This document shows, piece by piece, positions 1 through 10,330 of a DNA stretch of 64,000 nucleotides (the stretch's first letter is position 1; each line of letters opens with the position of its first letter). Under the pieces are notes generated by a model. That model was given only the letters and a program-made list of their open reading frames with translations. It did not search any database and had not been told where the DNA came from. Location of the stretch: contig WHVD01000068.1 in the NCBI GenBank assembly GCA_015178975.1, positions 248,001-312,000 of the forward strand, read 5' to 3'. The translations under genes and the position numbers were made by a program. The stretch is from Hysterangium stoloniferum. Lineage: Eukaryota; Basidiomycota; Agaricomycetes; Hysterangiales; Hysterangiaceae.

Positions 1-598
1 AGAGGATAATGCGAGTGGAAGTGTAAGGGGTAGATGCAGAGGACTCAGAGAGATCTCGTGTGATCAAGGAGCATAAATGGGGAAAATCCCCAAGGGAGTT
101 CAATAAGGCGATGCACTTAAAAAGGTCCTCAGTGAGCTGGCCCATCTCGAACGCACGGGAGATGGCATGGCATATTTGGGAGGCGGTAGTAGAGAGAGAG
201 ATCGATTTGGAACACTGGAGAGTGAGGGCCTCCTGGATCAGTTGCACCTGGTGAATGGGCTCCTCGTTCCGATGGCGAAGCAGAAGGGCGTCCCAACAGG
301 CCTTCGCACCCTGAATGGGCTCGGCGAAGTCCCACTCAGCCCTGGAGAGGGTCGAGAGGATCAAGGCATGGGCGAGGCCATCATTCGCAGCCCAGTTCTG
401 CATAGCAAGAGGATTGGAAGATACCGGGGAGGGGGCGGTGCCAAGGGCATAGGAAATGAGGCCAGTGACCGTGAGGTAGTGCCGAGCACTGCGGTACCAT
501 TCAGAGTAGTTTCCCAAATCCTTATCGAGCTTAGCATCTGCATAAACAACAGATGTGCACAAGAGAGGGATGGACGGGGTAGAGGCCGGCATAGACAT
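1..598 (-). CDS. Ty1/Copia Gag, N-terminal part (runs off window edge)
   Basis: An open frame starts at the ATG at 598 (context GCCGCCATG) and runs leftward through base 1 without a stop, about 199 codons. The translation reads YSEWYRSARHYL, then WAANDGLAHALILSTLSRAE, then CWDALLLRHRNEEPIHQVQL, which has the character of UBN2/Copia Gag proteins. In that family this segment forms the capsid-like part of the cytoplasmic particle that packages element RNA. It lies directly downstream (minus sense) of an LTR at 653-1,015, as expected for the 5' end of a Copia element. The zinc knuckle and pol would lie beyond the window. No disabling mutation is seen in the visible part. The plus-strand ORF over the same bases is its antisense shadow. 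Family call by eye from motif character. Confidence 0.75.
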   Translation of the reverse strand, partial: MSMPASTPSIPLLCTSVVYADAKLDKDLGNYSEWYRSARHYLTVTGLISYALGTAPSPVSSNPLAMQNWAANDGLAHALILSTLSRAEWDFAEPIQGAKACWDALLLRHRNEEPIHQVQLIQEALTLQCSKSISLSTTASQICHAISRAFEMGQLTEDLFKCIALLNSLGDFPHLCSLITRDLSESSASTPYTSTRIIL

Positions 599-652
599 GG
601 CGGCGGAAAAAAAATTGGGTAAGTGTCTCAGTAGGGACAAAGGCCCATAAAC

Positions 653-1015
653 TGTTGTAATATATAGTCCCTAAGAAGAGCTCAGTCTCGTATAAGTATA
701 ACGGACTCTATATAATGTGTACCTAAGAAGAGCTATTGTATACAGTAAGCGCATATACTATGAGAAAAAAGGATTGTTCTGTGCTCACCTCAGTCTCGTA
801 TAAGTATAACGGACTGAGGTTAAGCTATGTTGGTTATCCCTTTATATATTCTACACGAACAAAGGTACCATGTGCTCATATGTGAGACGTATGGATGAGT
901 GGAGCCTGATCGTGACGACCGGTCATGTTGTCACCACACCGGTATCACCGTTATTCAGACAGTCCCCAAATATGTTGACCCTGCCACATATATGCGGTGC
1001 CTTTTGTCTTCAACA
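653..1015 (-). repeat. 5' LTR of the Copia element
   Basis: On the minus strand the segment starts TGTTGAAGAC (at 1,015) and ends ATTACAACA (at 653), 55 bp before the Gag ATG. It contains the same pair of stem-loops in the same order and spacing as the solo LTR at 17,772-18,155, whose TSD is exact. At 1,016 the repeat-unit sequence (CAATGCTGG) resumes, which fixes the right border. The other LTR and the second TSD copy lie outside the window. The right border is inferred from comparison with the other array units. Confidence 0.7.
681..819 (-). repeat. Paired stem-loops in the Copia LTR
   Basis: There are two imperfect palindromes. The one at 788-819 is CCTCAGTC-(16 nt)-GACTGAGG, with the stem extended by CGT/ACG; the one at 681-707 is a shorter version of the same sequence. 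Equivalent pairs about 110 bp apart occur at 5,621-5,768, at 17,990-18,129 (opposite strand) and near 27,423-27,570. All lie in the 3' half of LTR-like segments, so they probably fall in R/U5. Confidence 0.7.
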
Positions 1016-2900
1016 CAATGCTGGCTCTTTGATCACATCAGGTTCGGCCCAAGATATAAAATAAATATACGAACAAATATAACTACATTATAGAGTGTGG
1101 AAATGGAGCCGAGAAGGTGAAGAGGAGGGTCAGTGAAAATTGAAAGTGAAGGTAAAGGTAAGGGGCAGGGGCAAAGACAAGGTAGTCGAAGTACGAGGGT
1201 GACTCAAATGCAAAGTTGAAGGTGAAGGTGAGGGCGTGAAGACAGGACAACTTATAAGTTTTATGTGACTCCAATGTTACTTTGGCTAATTGAGACAGCA
1301 AATGTCACGCTTCGTCCAGCTCAAAACTATGGGTATCCTGTCTCGCGCTCGTGGATGTGGTCCGTAAAGGCGTACGCGTGAATGCCGCCGCCAACAATTA
1401 AGACGTAACTTTGGCCACGTTGCCGGGTGCCCACTCCACCGTTCCTCGAAACGCAGAATCCCATAGACAGTGCAGCGGGTTCAAGCAAGGACAGCAGGGA
1501 CAGCAGGGCGTGATCAAGAGCTGGGAAGAGGTGGCCTAGGAGTGTGGGTTGGATATGCGTGTTGCAGCCATGAGCGACGTTCGTCTATAGAGCTCTACAT
1601 TATGCATGATATTCCAAGGACAAAAAAGATACGTTCAATTTGTGGGATGATGGTATATATGGCTGAGCGAGACTCACCAGGGACCCAATACATCCACCCA
1701 GCCGGTCTCTCGAACCTAGATCCAGACTTAAATCTAGTTCCACGCCCCTCTGTCATTTCTCTTTCCGCCACGGTCAATCGCATCCACGAAGACGCCGTTC
1801 GAAACCGCGATTATCCGGCGTCGGCCTCTCCGTTCTATTACCGGCAATGTTTCAACAAATCGCGAAAAATCAGCAAGTGTGTGAGCAAAAGTAGCCGGAA
1901 CTGATGGATGTGCAGTCGCAGAAGATCCTACGGCAGCCAGCGGGGCCGCAGCATTGCGTCGAGACTTAATGGTGGCAGGGTGGGGGGCGGGATGAAAGGC
2001 TGTAGAGAAGTGTGGGAGACGCTCCATGATGCTGGTGATAGTCCTGGCACTGTCGTGATACTTGAAAGAGAATCAGTGTAGTTTTTGATCATAAATCCTA
2101 AAGCAACAGCGCGGCTGGCTTTGGTTGTATGGCAGCGATATGTTGTGTAAAGGTGCCGTACGGACTGCATGGGCAATGGATGATGTGAGAGCCGGTTATC
2201 AATGCATCAAAGCACACCTAAAACTTCCAGCCATGCCTGTTTCAATGAACAATCGTCTAATCACAGAGAGAAAGCAACGAAGAAGAAGGCGTCACGAATG
2301 ACGAGGTGATTAGGAAGGATGTTTGGTCAGCCCGCGGCGATCTCGGATTGCTTGCAGGTGGAGTGTGCTCTTAGGAGTGATGGTGGAAGGTAAATTCCTA
2401 GTAATATAATGCAAAGTGTGAGAATGCATAAACGGAGAGATAGTGTAACGTGCCGACTAATGAATCAACGAGTGATGCATGTGAACTGCTTCCATTCGAT
2501 AAGAGGGCTACCCAAGGAGAAGAGCACTGTGACGAGAATCGCGTTGAAATAACATACCGAAAGATGTATGAGGGCGGGATGACGGGATGACAGATGGAAG
2601 GGGCTGATAGGATGCAATATGATGAAGAAGCGCGGCTTGAGTGGGCGTTGGGTAATTATGTGAGATGGATGAAGTAAAAACACTTACGAAACACAAACAG
2701 AACTTTCCACCTGCGCTATAAATGTTAATAGATGCCATATGAACCATGAGAGTAGATAGCTACATGGAAGAGTAAAGTGTAGTAAGCATAGCGACCAAGA
2801 TGAGGAAAAGAGGATACCAGAATAGCCCCAGTCAAGAAGGGTTGGAGATAGTGGTCATGGAAAATAGATGCCTGGTTGTCTGACACAGATTTTAGTGCCC
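1016..2900. repeat. Array unit A, block X
   Basis: First copy of a roughly 2-kb block that recurs in the same orientation at 8,375-9,890, 12,421-14,418 (internally duplicated), 18,731-20,900 and 24,600-26,497, with a 5' fragment at about 37,041-37,275. Shared landmarks are a purine-rich stretch of GAAGGTGAAGG-type repeats, the phrase GACAACTTATAAGTTTTA, and the ORF at 1,734-2,027. This copy is closest to the one at 24,600. No transposon termini were found at its borders, so it is best read as part of a larger duplicated segment. Confidence 0.8.
1734..2027 (-). CDS. Hypothetical protein X1 (97-codon ORF, possible exon)
   Basis: Not recognised. The ORF starts MERLPHFSTAFHP and contains LADFSRFVETLPVIERRGRR followed by IIAVSNGVFVDAID. 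This core is kept in frame in the other block X copies: 25,340-25,633 is nearly identical, 19,365-19,883 has the upstream frame fused to it, and the copies near 13,400-13,700 and 9,050-9,330 are more diverged. Retention of the same frame across diverged copies argues for past coding. The upstream overlapping ORF at 1,928-2,176 (ending at its stop) is also conserved, and in copy C the two are one frame, so the true gene is probably spliced or frameshifted here. No signal peptide, membrane helix or known domain was seen. Confidence 0.35.
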   Translation of the reverse strand: MERLPHFSTAFHPAPHPATIKSRRNAAAPLAAVGSSATAHPSVPATFAHTLADFSRFVETLPVIERRGRRRIIAVSNGVFVDAIDRGGKRNDRGAWN

Positions 2901-3651
2901 AGAGACCTTGGATGGCTACGATTATCCACTTTTAAACTGAAAACTTAGCGAAGGAGTATTGGGCATGAACTTTGCCATGATATTCTCATCAAGGAGAAAT
3001 ATATACACTCTCTGATTTACCTTACAGAGCGAAACCTTCAGTATTCCATGTTCACTAAGGAGTCCAGTAAGGCCGCAATATGTATTGTATTGCATTAGTG
3101 TGCACCATGGCCGGAGGGTTCCTCACCCCTCTGCGGAATGATGAGGGAGTTCTCCTTCAGGTGGACCCAGAATAAAATCTCATGTATAATATGCATCTCC
3201 GACGTCCTCAACCAAAGAATTTCCAGTACCGCGGTAGTGACCACGAAATTGTTCGTTGGATTGATCACCTCACATGACGGGATACAAATATATCAAAAAA
3301 AAAAAGATCACGTCACATGACGAGTTTAATTCTCAGGGTGGATATATATATACATTTGATTTCGATCCCGGGTATACAAATTCATAGCCGATCAAGTTCA
3401 GGATTGCCACTACAATGAAATTCCCCGGACTGCCGATCCGATCAAGATAAGATTAGATAATTAAAGGTTCGTATTTTTTGTGTTTTCTCAAGTATCTCGT
3501 AAAGAGGGTGTAAAATTTCTTGCACTAACATATGAAATAAATTGCCCGTGAGATTGGTTTCCCAACTTTCAATAAAATTGTTGGTATTTATGTCCATGCC
3601 AGAAGGAAAATAATTAGCAGCACGACACCTAATGGTAAATGAAATGTTCGC
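2901..3651. other. Spacer between X and Y of unit A
   Basis: No gene is recognised. Parts, such as the GGATATATAT and TACAAATTCATAGCCGATCA segments near 3,345-3,400, recur before the Y copies at about 14,975 and 21,310, so the spacer belongs to the repeating unit. It contains the tail-only retroposon at 3,263-3,322. Confidence 0.5.
3263..3322 (+). mobile_element. Tail-only SINE-like retroposon with 17-bp target duplication
   Basis: A 26-bp insert (3,280-3,305: GGATACAAATATATC then A11) is flanked by GATCACCTCACATGACG (3,263-3,279) and GATCACGTCACATGACG (3,306-3,322), one mismatch in 17. The insert equals the 3' tail of the longer copy at 14,433-14,578, read on the opposite strand. Long target duplications, an A-tail and extreme 5' truncation are hallmarks of target-primed reverse transcription by a LINE machinery. 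Confidence 0.8.
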
Positions 3652-5542
3652 TTAATTGGACGCAGAAAGAGCGCGTTGGACCCATCCATTGTCCTCCAGT
3701 ATCGACATGCAATGCGGGTAAGATAGGACCGGATGACAAGTGGACGAATTGGTGATGAGTAAGATGGAGTGCGAGTCACCTTTCAAACGTGAAAAGTATA
3801 CGAAAATGTCGGGGCCGCGAAAATCATATGGATCTGAATGTGCGAACAAATCGACGAAAGTGTTCATTAGATCTTCTCTCTGTATTTCCCTACAGGAAAA
3901 TTCTGGATCGGGAGAAGCTGCTATGAGGGGCGAGAGGCTTGCTGTTATGCCAGTAAGACAATAGAACATGCACGACCATTGGCGGGGTTGAATCGAAATA
4001 TGACTAGAAGGGAAAGGTAAGTTAAGATATCAGTTGACACCAGTGCATGTTCAACGTGCCGTAGATAGAAAGCAATAAACGAGGCAGCCCGATCAATCTT
4101 CTTGGCGTGGTCTATCAGCAATACCCTGTCGAACAATGTATTCACAGTACGTCTTTTGCCTAGGAGGAACTGGTCAAGACTCGGATATAGCGATGTAGCC
4201 TCAATTTTAGTATCTAGGGTGATATTTAATAATGCCTTAGAGAGGATATGAAACCGGGGATCCTGTCGAGAACATAGTATGGAGGCTTCCATTTGGCAGT
4301 CTATCAAGAAAGTATCTCTGTTATAGGACCATCTTGTGTTGGATCTAGCATGGTTTGAGTCAGCTGTGAAGAATGCTGACAACAAATCTTACTGTTGTTG
4401 CAGCCAGGATTCCAAGTAATCATGAACAGCATTCAGCTCCTGGAATGATAGCTCACGTAAACAACAAAGGTTAAACACGATGTGTGTAAACACCCAGGGA
4501 AGGGAATCATAGTCCCGTTCCCAGGAGCTGAGATATCGAGCGAGAATTACGATGAAATTGGATAGAACCTCGTTATAATGAACATGCAAGGGTGCACTCG
4601 TCAGATTTCGATATAGTGCTGACATAATTTCAGGCGACACATGATCCTCCCCGGAACGACGGAATACATGACCTAACCATTCTAAAATAATTTGGATGTA
4701 GTCATCGTCTCGGTATCCATCAGGGATCCAAGTCCTCCCGCCAAAAACATTGGATGCTCGTTTTCGAATATAAAGTGGGTAGGATGGCCTGCGAAGGTGT
4801 TGAATGTTCAAAGGGTCGGTGATAAATTCTTGTAATAGATGGTAACTCATACCGCATTAGATCGGCTGTCTCTTGCAAAATTATTCCAAGGTGTTGCGCA
4901 GACGGACGTTTGTAACGTCTTCCAGTATTTCCATAAATCGACCAATGATTCACAATTTTCCCATAAAGCGATAGCTTGGCTAACAACAGCGAAACCTTTG
5001 AGCAATAAAGGATTGTACTGCCGACTCGTTCCAGAGCGAGTCCACAAAAATACCCCATGCCAATCTCAACTTCTGGGTCAGTATTCGTTTCGCTAGCGCC
5101 CCAGTCAAAGTTTGGGTTCCTATTGGGCTTAGAGCCGTCTGGGATAATAAACACCTCTAGAGGATGGTGGCATGTAGCCTGACCTCGGCACTGCGGATAT
5201 CAGGTATTGGATGAGTGAATAATGATAATGATGAATTTCAATGAATAGATGACCCACAATTTCGTCGATCCAAATGGAAATCTGCTCTTGAGACAGCTGG
5301 ATATGAGCAATATAATGATTCCCCTGTAGGCATAAGTCATGGCCTGGTTCGTCGCAACCCCATTGTTCACGGAGCATTTTGTAAGCCTTCACTGCTCTCT
5401 TCCTTTCATCACTCAGCTGAGAGTCGGGAATGGTTACTGCTGCTGAAGGGGTAACCGTAGGGGGTAACCCCGCAACGTCGGCCATACGAGTTATCCCGTC
5501 CACCTCGTTGGCATTTGGCAGGGATTCGGTTGCGATGGGCAT
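3652..5542 (-). CDS. Hypothetical protein Y1, five-exon gene, apparently intact
   Basis: Best gene model in the array. Exons are 5542-5258, 5190-4853, 4788-4393, 4332-3977 and 3902-3652, with introns of 67, 64, 60 and 74 bp. All start GT and end AG, all intron phases agree, and the open frame is about 541 codons. The fourth intron has a weak donor (GTCGTG). The start is the ATG of MPIATESLPN at 5,542; the frame stays open upstream into the LTR at 5,589, so an earlier start is possible. Visible motifs are CDEPGHDLCLQGNHYIAH, ISIWIDEI followed across intron 1 by CRGQATCHHPLEVFIIPDG, then IIPDGSKPNRNPNFDWG, MSALYRNLTSAPLHVHY and FHILSKALLNITLDTKI. I recall similar uncharacterised proteins in Agaricomycetes, but name no family or function. 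No signal peptide or membrane segment was seen. Copies Y2-Y4 are damaged. Confidence 0.65.
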
Positions 5543-5588
5543 CAGTGCTTGGTTATCAATAAATGAAAAGTGATATGCTTCTGTTATA

Positions 5589-5860
5589 TGTTGGGATACG
5601 AAGTAATCTATAACAATATACTCAGTCTCGTATAAAGTAAACAAAGACTATATTCTATAGTTGCTAACCTATAACACTATACTAATAAGAAATCAGGATC
5701 AGTTATAAAGCATTATTTCTAGAATATCTACTAACCTCAGTCTCGTATAAAGTAAACGAAGACTGAGGAAAACTTTTCTAACTCAGACTAATAGCATATA
5801 TAGTCTATTTTGACATCGCATACACAAATGTATGCGTAGGTTGTGGACCGTAGGGGACCA
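5589..5860 (-). repeat. Small Copia-type LTR with paired stem-loops (unit A)
   Basis: A 272-bp insert relative to units B and C, where GTTATA joins AGCAATTGGG directly. On the minus strand it begins TGGTCCCC and ends TCCCAACA, and it contains the stem-loop pair at 5,621-5,768 (full stem CCTCAGTCTCGT / ACGAAGACTGAGG). The flanks do not form a clean 5-bp duplication (only ATA is shared), so its borders or flanks have mutated. The same insert, with identical length, is at 27,391-27,662. It sits just upstream of the Y coding region and could have altered the Y promoter. Confidence 0.6.
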
Positions 5861-6174
5861 TAAGCAATTGGGGTAACGTGTGCATCGCATCGCATTGCGA
5901 TGAAAAATATTCCGGCTGTGTTGCTATGCTAGGCAAGCCAGACATAATCCGAAGCACTTCTCATGTACACATATTGTCTGCACCAGAAAGACCTCGTCAT
6001 ATCCTATCCTATATCCACCATGCCAACTCAAGATGATTCTCCTTTATATTTCCGGTTAGAAGAGCAAGCACATTTCTGATAGTGAGACCGAGGATACGCA
6101 CTTCAAACAAAGCATGCATCAAATTGGGAAATGTGTACATACCCTAGCTAGCTAGTATAACAGGCTAAGCCCAG

Positions 6175-6390
6175 TGTAATCCTGGTGCCCCCAGTCTTAC
6201 GCACGGACCCTTTAGTTTTACGTGATTACATAATCACTGCGTTTTATGGTATAAGTAGCCGGGAAGTTTTCAGGACCTTAGATCTTACCGTACGCTGCAC
6301 TTGCCTGTATCTTGTTCTGCTCTGGACAATACACCGTGGTCCTGTCAACTTGTGTGACCGCCAGTGATCCCAATTGACGACGGGATTACA
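6175..6390. repeat. 216-bp solo LTR, TSD CCCAG
   Basis: Begins TGTAATCCTGG and ends GACGGGATTACA, so TGTAATCC and GGGATTACA form inverted ends. It is flanked by exact CCCAG duplications at 6,170-6,174 and 6,391-6,395. The empty site is visible in unit C. A near-identical copy with a different TSD is at 14,036-14,251. A GGTATAAGTAG stretch is a possible plus-sense TATA box. Coding parent element not in the window. Confidence 0.88.
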
Positions 6391-6520
6391 CCCAGCTATG
6401 TATTGAGTGGTATCTTTCTTACAACGAGTTGGTGTATACTAGCTATTTCAGGTGTCTACTAGCAAGTAAACAATAATATATAAGGTAACTACAAATCAAA
6501 GTAACAGGCATACTATGGTA

Positions 6521-6775
6521 TTATAGAAAACCTGACCTACATCCTGACAGTGCTGCGGTGTCACTGACAACATCATAGCCCCTGAACTCCTTGAAAACAG
6601 AGTCCTCCATGGGGCCGACACCACCCACCATCCATTCCATGCCATCCATCCCCTGACTCTTTTGAGAAGTAAGAATATAAAAATATGTAATGACGATCAC
6701 ACTACAAGCAACGAGACTGACTACCAGGTATAGTTGGCAATCCGGAATACTCATACTATTCCTGTTCAACCCCAC
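6521..6775 (-). CDS. Hypothetical small membrane-anchored protein S1 (84 codons)
   Basis: Not recognised. The ORF contains MSIPDCQLYLVVSLVACSV followed by VIVITYFYIL, giving one hydrophobic stretch of about 20 residues near the N-terminus, then a Met/Gly-rich segment (MDGMEWMV), VGPMEDSVFKEF and VVSDTAALSGC. The C-terminal part keeps its frame in units B (18,407-18,664) and C (24,224-24,535) although the DNA has diverged and carries indels; the unit 5 copy near 36,780-37,010 is frameshifted. Conservation suggests coding, with a type II or signal-anchor topology as an inference. The 3' end and any introns are unresolved. Confidence 0.4.
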   Translation of the reverse strand: MGLNRNSMSIPDCQLYLVVSLVACSVIVITYFYILTSQKSQGMDGMEWMVGGVGPMEDSVFKEFRGYDVVSDTAALSGCRSGFL

Positions 6776-6780
6776 ACACT

Positions 6781-8374
6781 CTAGGTGTTGCCATGCCTTT
6801 GCGGATTAGTGTGTATTTGTGTTCTCACCAAGACTATGAAATTAATATATTTCTTGTTGTCGTTGTTATTGGCACATAAATCATTATGAGAAAACCTTTC
6901 CCACTGCTGTTGATTCGAATAGTGCTCCAAGCTTTGAGCTGGATGAGGCATATCAATCGGCAAAGCTGTGTCCTGCCGTCCAGACAAATACATTGCATAC
7001 CTCCTGCTCTCTTTCTCACATACTGATGTTCGTATACTATTATATTAGGAACCTATCAGAGAGCTTTTGCAAGGGGAATCCAAAGTAGTTTTACAATAGG
7101 GTATCATGCGGGCTGTGAATCCTGAGATTGAGGGCAACACCGATCTCACCCGTATAATGGAATTATTCATCTTGGCACTGCGGCACCCCTCATGACTTAA
7201 TCTATGCTATTCGCGGTAAGGCTGCATTAGTTTCCCCATATTTTGGTTCCTGAAAGCCAATTATAGTGTTAGTTCACCAAAGCTGGCCGCAGCCAACTAT
7301 CCTAATGGCATCTAACACTTGCCAATACCTCAGGAAATCATCCGCTACTTTTAACTCCAAAGCACTATGCACGATTCCTAGATTGATAGATATCGCAAGA
7401 AACCGCTTCCTTTGGACGACAGAATGCTTTTCCGTGGTATTCCCGTCGGCGTGGGTGTTTGTAATATTAGTTCAATGGTGCTGGAGCCATGTTCAAGTCT
7501 GCCGCTTATTGATGAGGCTCTTCCTGCATGGTTATTCCCTTTCTCACGAACCTGGAATGTGATGTTGCTAACAAGGTATGGCCAGGAGCGATTTACAATT
7601 AGCAATTCTGGACTCCAAGGCGACATATTCTCATCTCCGTTCATCGTGACGAACGGCCTCAAATTCACGTGTCCAGCCAATACTACTGCTTCGTCTCCTT
7701 TCCTGCGGACTTCAATGTGTTGTATTTTGAACATCATACAAGTTCGTATTCTTTTGTTCCCTCCCATTTGTCCCATTGTTTCACATTCCCATTCCCTCTC
7801 TCTTTAGGATTCTATTGTTCTTATTGTTTATATATATATGTAGCTACATGTGAATAGAGCACCGTGCGCTCTTCCAGACTCAGCCACCACATGAACAGCT
7901 TGTCAAACCTCTGATTGCCGCACCTCTGTTTTTTTGCTGCCACACTTCTCTGTTGGCAATGGTCAATACTGTGGAGTGGGCATTATATAATAGAGGGAAG
8001 GGATGTCATGGAACAGCGGGACGATGGGCTATAAAATTTGTATCAGGTAATAGAGAGCCGGGAAGTGGGCAAACAGCTGTAAGAGGGTAGGCTTTTGCTG
8101 CAGACTATGTAACAATATATTACCGAACATACTGTACATGGAGATACCCTTAGAAGACGTGCATTCTGATATCATTGATGTGAACGTAATAATGCCACCA
8201 CCTCACTTAAAGCGTAAATTTTCACAAGACAAACGTCCGCTTTCAACTCACTCTGAAGGCAGTACCTCCAAGGAAACTGCGCGGTTCTCGAAGGAATGCT
8301 GCTCTCAAAAAGGGATGGAAAGGATGCTGAACTTAAAACCCCAAAACCTATTATGCTGGACAATCCGGAAGTTC
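6781..8374. other. Unit-specific unassigned DNA
   Basis: This 1.6 kb is absent from the corresponding position of the other units. Overlapping ORFs of about 131 codons lie on opposite strands at 7,378-7,807, and a 79-codon plus ORF lies at 8,138-8,377, but none shows a recognisable domain. I see no LTR pair, TSD or TIR. It may be an old insertion or a segment lost from the other units. Confidence 0.4.
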
Positions 8375-9890
8375 TAACGCAGTGGAAATGGAGCCGAAGG
8401 GGAGGGTGGAGATAACATGACAATAAGGGCGATGATGAAGATAAGGTGAAGGCGAGGTCAGTCAAGGCGAAAGTGAAAGTAAAGGTAAAAAGCAAAGACA
8501 AGGTAGTTGAAACATTGAAAGCGAAGTTGAATGTGAAGGCGAGATGAAGGTGAGGGAGGCATGAAGACAGGACAACTTATAAGTTTTATGCGACTCCAAC
8601 GTTACTATGGTTAATCGAGTCAGCAACTGTCACGCTTCGTCCAGCTCAAAACTGTGGCGCCGTGCCTCGCGCTCGTGAATGTGGTCCCCAAAGGCGTACG
8701 CGCGAATGCCGCCGCCAAATAATTCGGACGTAACTTTGTCGACATCGTCAGGTGCCCACTCCGCTGTACCTTGACACGCAGAATAACACAGACGGCGCAG
8801 CGGGATCAAGGAGGGAGAGGAGGGATAGCAGGGGGTGTGACCTAGCAGTGTGGGTTGGATATACGTGTTGTAGCCATGACGTGCGTTCGTCCATAGAGCC
8901 CAACATTTTGCATGATATTCCAAGAACGAAAAGGATACCTTCAATTTGTGGAATAATGATATATAGCTGAGCGAGACTCACCAGGAAGCCAATACCTCCA
9001 CCAGCCTCTCTCTCGAACCTAAATCCGCACTTAAATGTTCTTCCACGCCCCCTGTCATTTCTCTTTCCCCCACGGTCAATCGCATCTGCGAAGACTTGCA
9101 GACGCCGTTGGAACCGCCATTATCCAGCATCGGTCTCCCCGTTCTTTTACCGGTAATGTTTCTACAAATCGCGAAAAATCGGCAAGTGCGCGAGCAAAAG
9201 CAGGCTGATGGCTGTGCAGTCGCATAAGGTCTTACGGTGGGCAGCAGTTTTACACCGAGACTTAAGGGTGGTGGGCTGGCGGGCTGCAGGACGAAGGCTG
9301 TAGAGATGTGTGGAGACGGTCCATGATGCCGGTGGTAGTCATGGCACTGTCGTGATACTTGGAAGCGAATCGGTGTAGTGTTTGACCATAAGTGCTAAAG
9401 CAAAAGCGCTGCTGGCTGAGATTCGGTTGCGTGGTAGCGATGTTGCGTAAAGGTGCCGTACGGACTGCGTGGGCTATGGATGATGCTTAAGTGTGGGAGA
9501 TGGTTATCAATGCATAAAAGGACACTTAAACCTTCCAGCCCTGCTTGTTGCAATGAGCAGTCGTCCAACCAGAGAGAGAAAGCAGAGAAGATGAAGGCGT
9601 GACGAACGACGAGGTGATTATGAAGGATATTTGACAGCCCCGGCGATCTCAAATTTCTTGCAGGTTGAGTGTGCTTTTAGGAGTGATGGTGGAAGGTGAA
9701 TTCCTAGTAATCTAATGCACGATGTGAGAATGCATAAACGGAGAGATAATGCAGTGCTGACTAATGAACCAACAAGTGATGGATGTGAGCAGCTCCCATT
9801 CGATGAGAGGGCTACCTAAGGAGAAGAGCAGGGCAGAGTGAGCACTCTGACGAAATAACATACCAGGACAGGACGAGGTGATCCGTCACG
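8375..9890. repeat. Array block X copy 2 (isolated, no Y gene after it)
   Basis: Homologous to 1,080-2,600 in the same orientation, more diverged and with small deletions. The minus-strand ORF 8,630-8,944 carries the phrase FGGGIRAYAF, also readable in the copy at 12,621-12,863, so this 5' part of X may be a second exon of the X gene. The VETLPV core near 9,050-9,330 is still readable but degraded. The block is cut off near 9,890 by retroposon and Copia debris. Confidence 0.65.
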
Positions 9891-9930
9891 TGATGCAGTG
9901 TCCCACGAAAACTGTTATCGATCAGCCCTA

Positions 9931-10110
9931 ACACGTGCGATATCTTTTTTTTTGATTTTTTTTTAATACATTTATATACCGCGTCGCATAACTAAGATAC
10001 ATAGCGGTTGGGAAAAAAGTACCCTAATGGTAGGTGGGGGCGGCAGGATGTGTATGTAGCTGGTTGGTATGGGCAAGAGGGTCGAATGTAGGGCGACACG
10101 TGCGATATCT
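9931..10110 (-). mobile_element. SINE-like retroposon, 15-bp TSD
   Basis: A 150-bp insert (9,946-10,095) begins with a poly-T/T-rich run on the plus strand, which is a poly-A tail on the minus strand. It is flanked by exact ACACGTGCGATATCT duplications at 9,931-9,945 and 10,096-10,110. Its minus-strand 3' end (CGCGGTATATAAATGTATT then A-rich) resembles the tail of the element at 14,433-14,578, so the two are related. Confidence 0.8.
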
Positions 10111-10154
10111 CCCGAGTTTTCTAACCTGAGTTTATTATCTTTTGTAACATTGAA

Positions 10155-10327
10155 ATTATGTGGACACGTCATTTCTTGGAAGAACTTAACATCATATATG
10201 AAGAAGCGACGGCAATCTTCGAAGACAATCAAGGGACAATAGCATTTGCTGAAAATCAACGCGCCATGCGAAGATTGAAGCACATTGATGTTAAATATCA
10301 CTTCAAAACGTCTTTACTACAGCACAA
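10155..10327 (+). pseudogene. Ty1/Copia RNase H C-terminal fragment
   Basis: The translation reads MWTRHFLEELNI, then ATAIFEDNQGTIAFAENQR and RRLKHIDVKYHF, the conserved end of Copia RNase H (family motif EDNQGAI and KHIDVKYHF). The domain degrades the RNA strand of RNA:DNA hybrids in particles. Homology stops abruptly near 10,327 before the usual C-terminal residues, and the 5' part of pol is missing. It is a fragment of about 58 codons, not a functional gene. Confidence 0.85.
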
Positions 10328-10330
10328 AAC

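Larger units (their letters stand above)
5861..6780. repeat. Array unit A, spacer R
   Basis: Repeat block shared with 17,597-18,730, 23,788-24,600 and 36,277-37,040, and in part with 27,663-27,748. Landmarks are the GCATCGCATTG / TGCTAGGCAAG stretch, ATAATCCGAAGCACTTCTC, TATATCCACC, a TTTATATTTA-rich AT tract (in other copies) and the small ORF S near the right end. In copies B and C an 87-99 codon plus-strand ORF (for example 17,518-17,781) spans part of R; in this copy it is broken by stops, so I do not call it a gene. Confidence 0.7.

Noticed and set aside
167..622. 151-codon plus-strand ORF
   Set aside because: It is antisense to the Copia Gag frame, which reads to the window edge with family-like motifs.
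681..819. CRISPR-like or terminator hairpins
   Set aside because: Only two palindromes per locus, no spacer array, and all lie inside LTRs of a eukaryotic retroelement.
7378..7807. Overlapping 131-132 codon ORFs on opposite strands
   Set aside because: No recognisable domain, no conserved copy in other array units, and neither strand is favoured.
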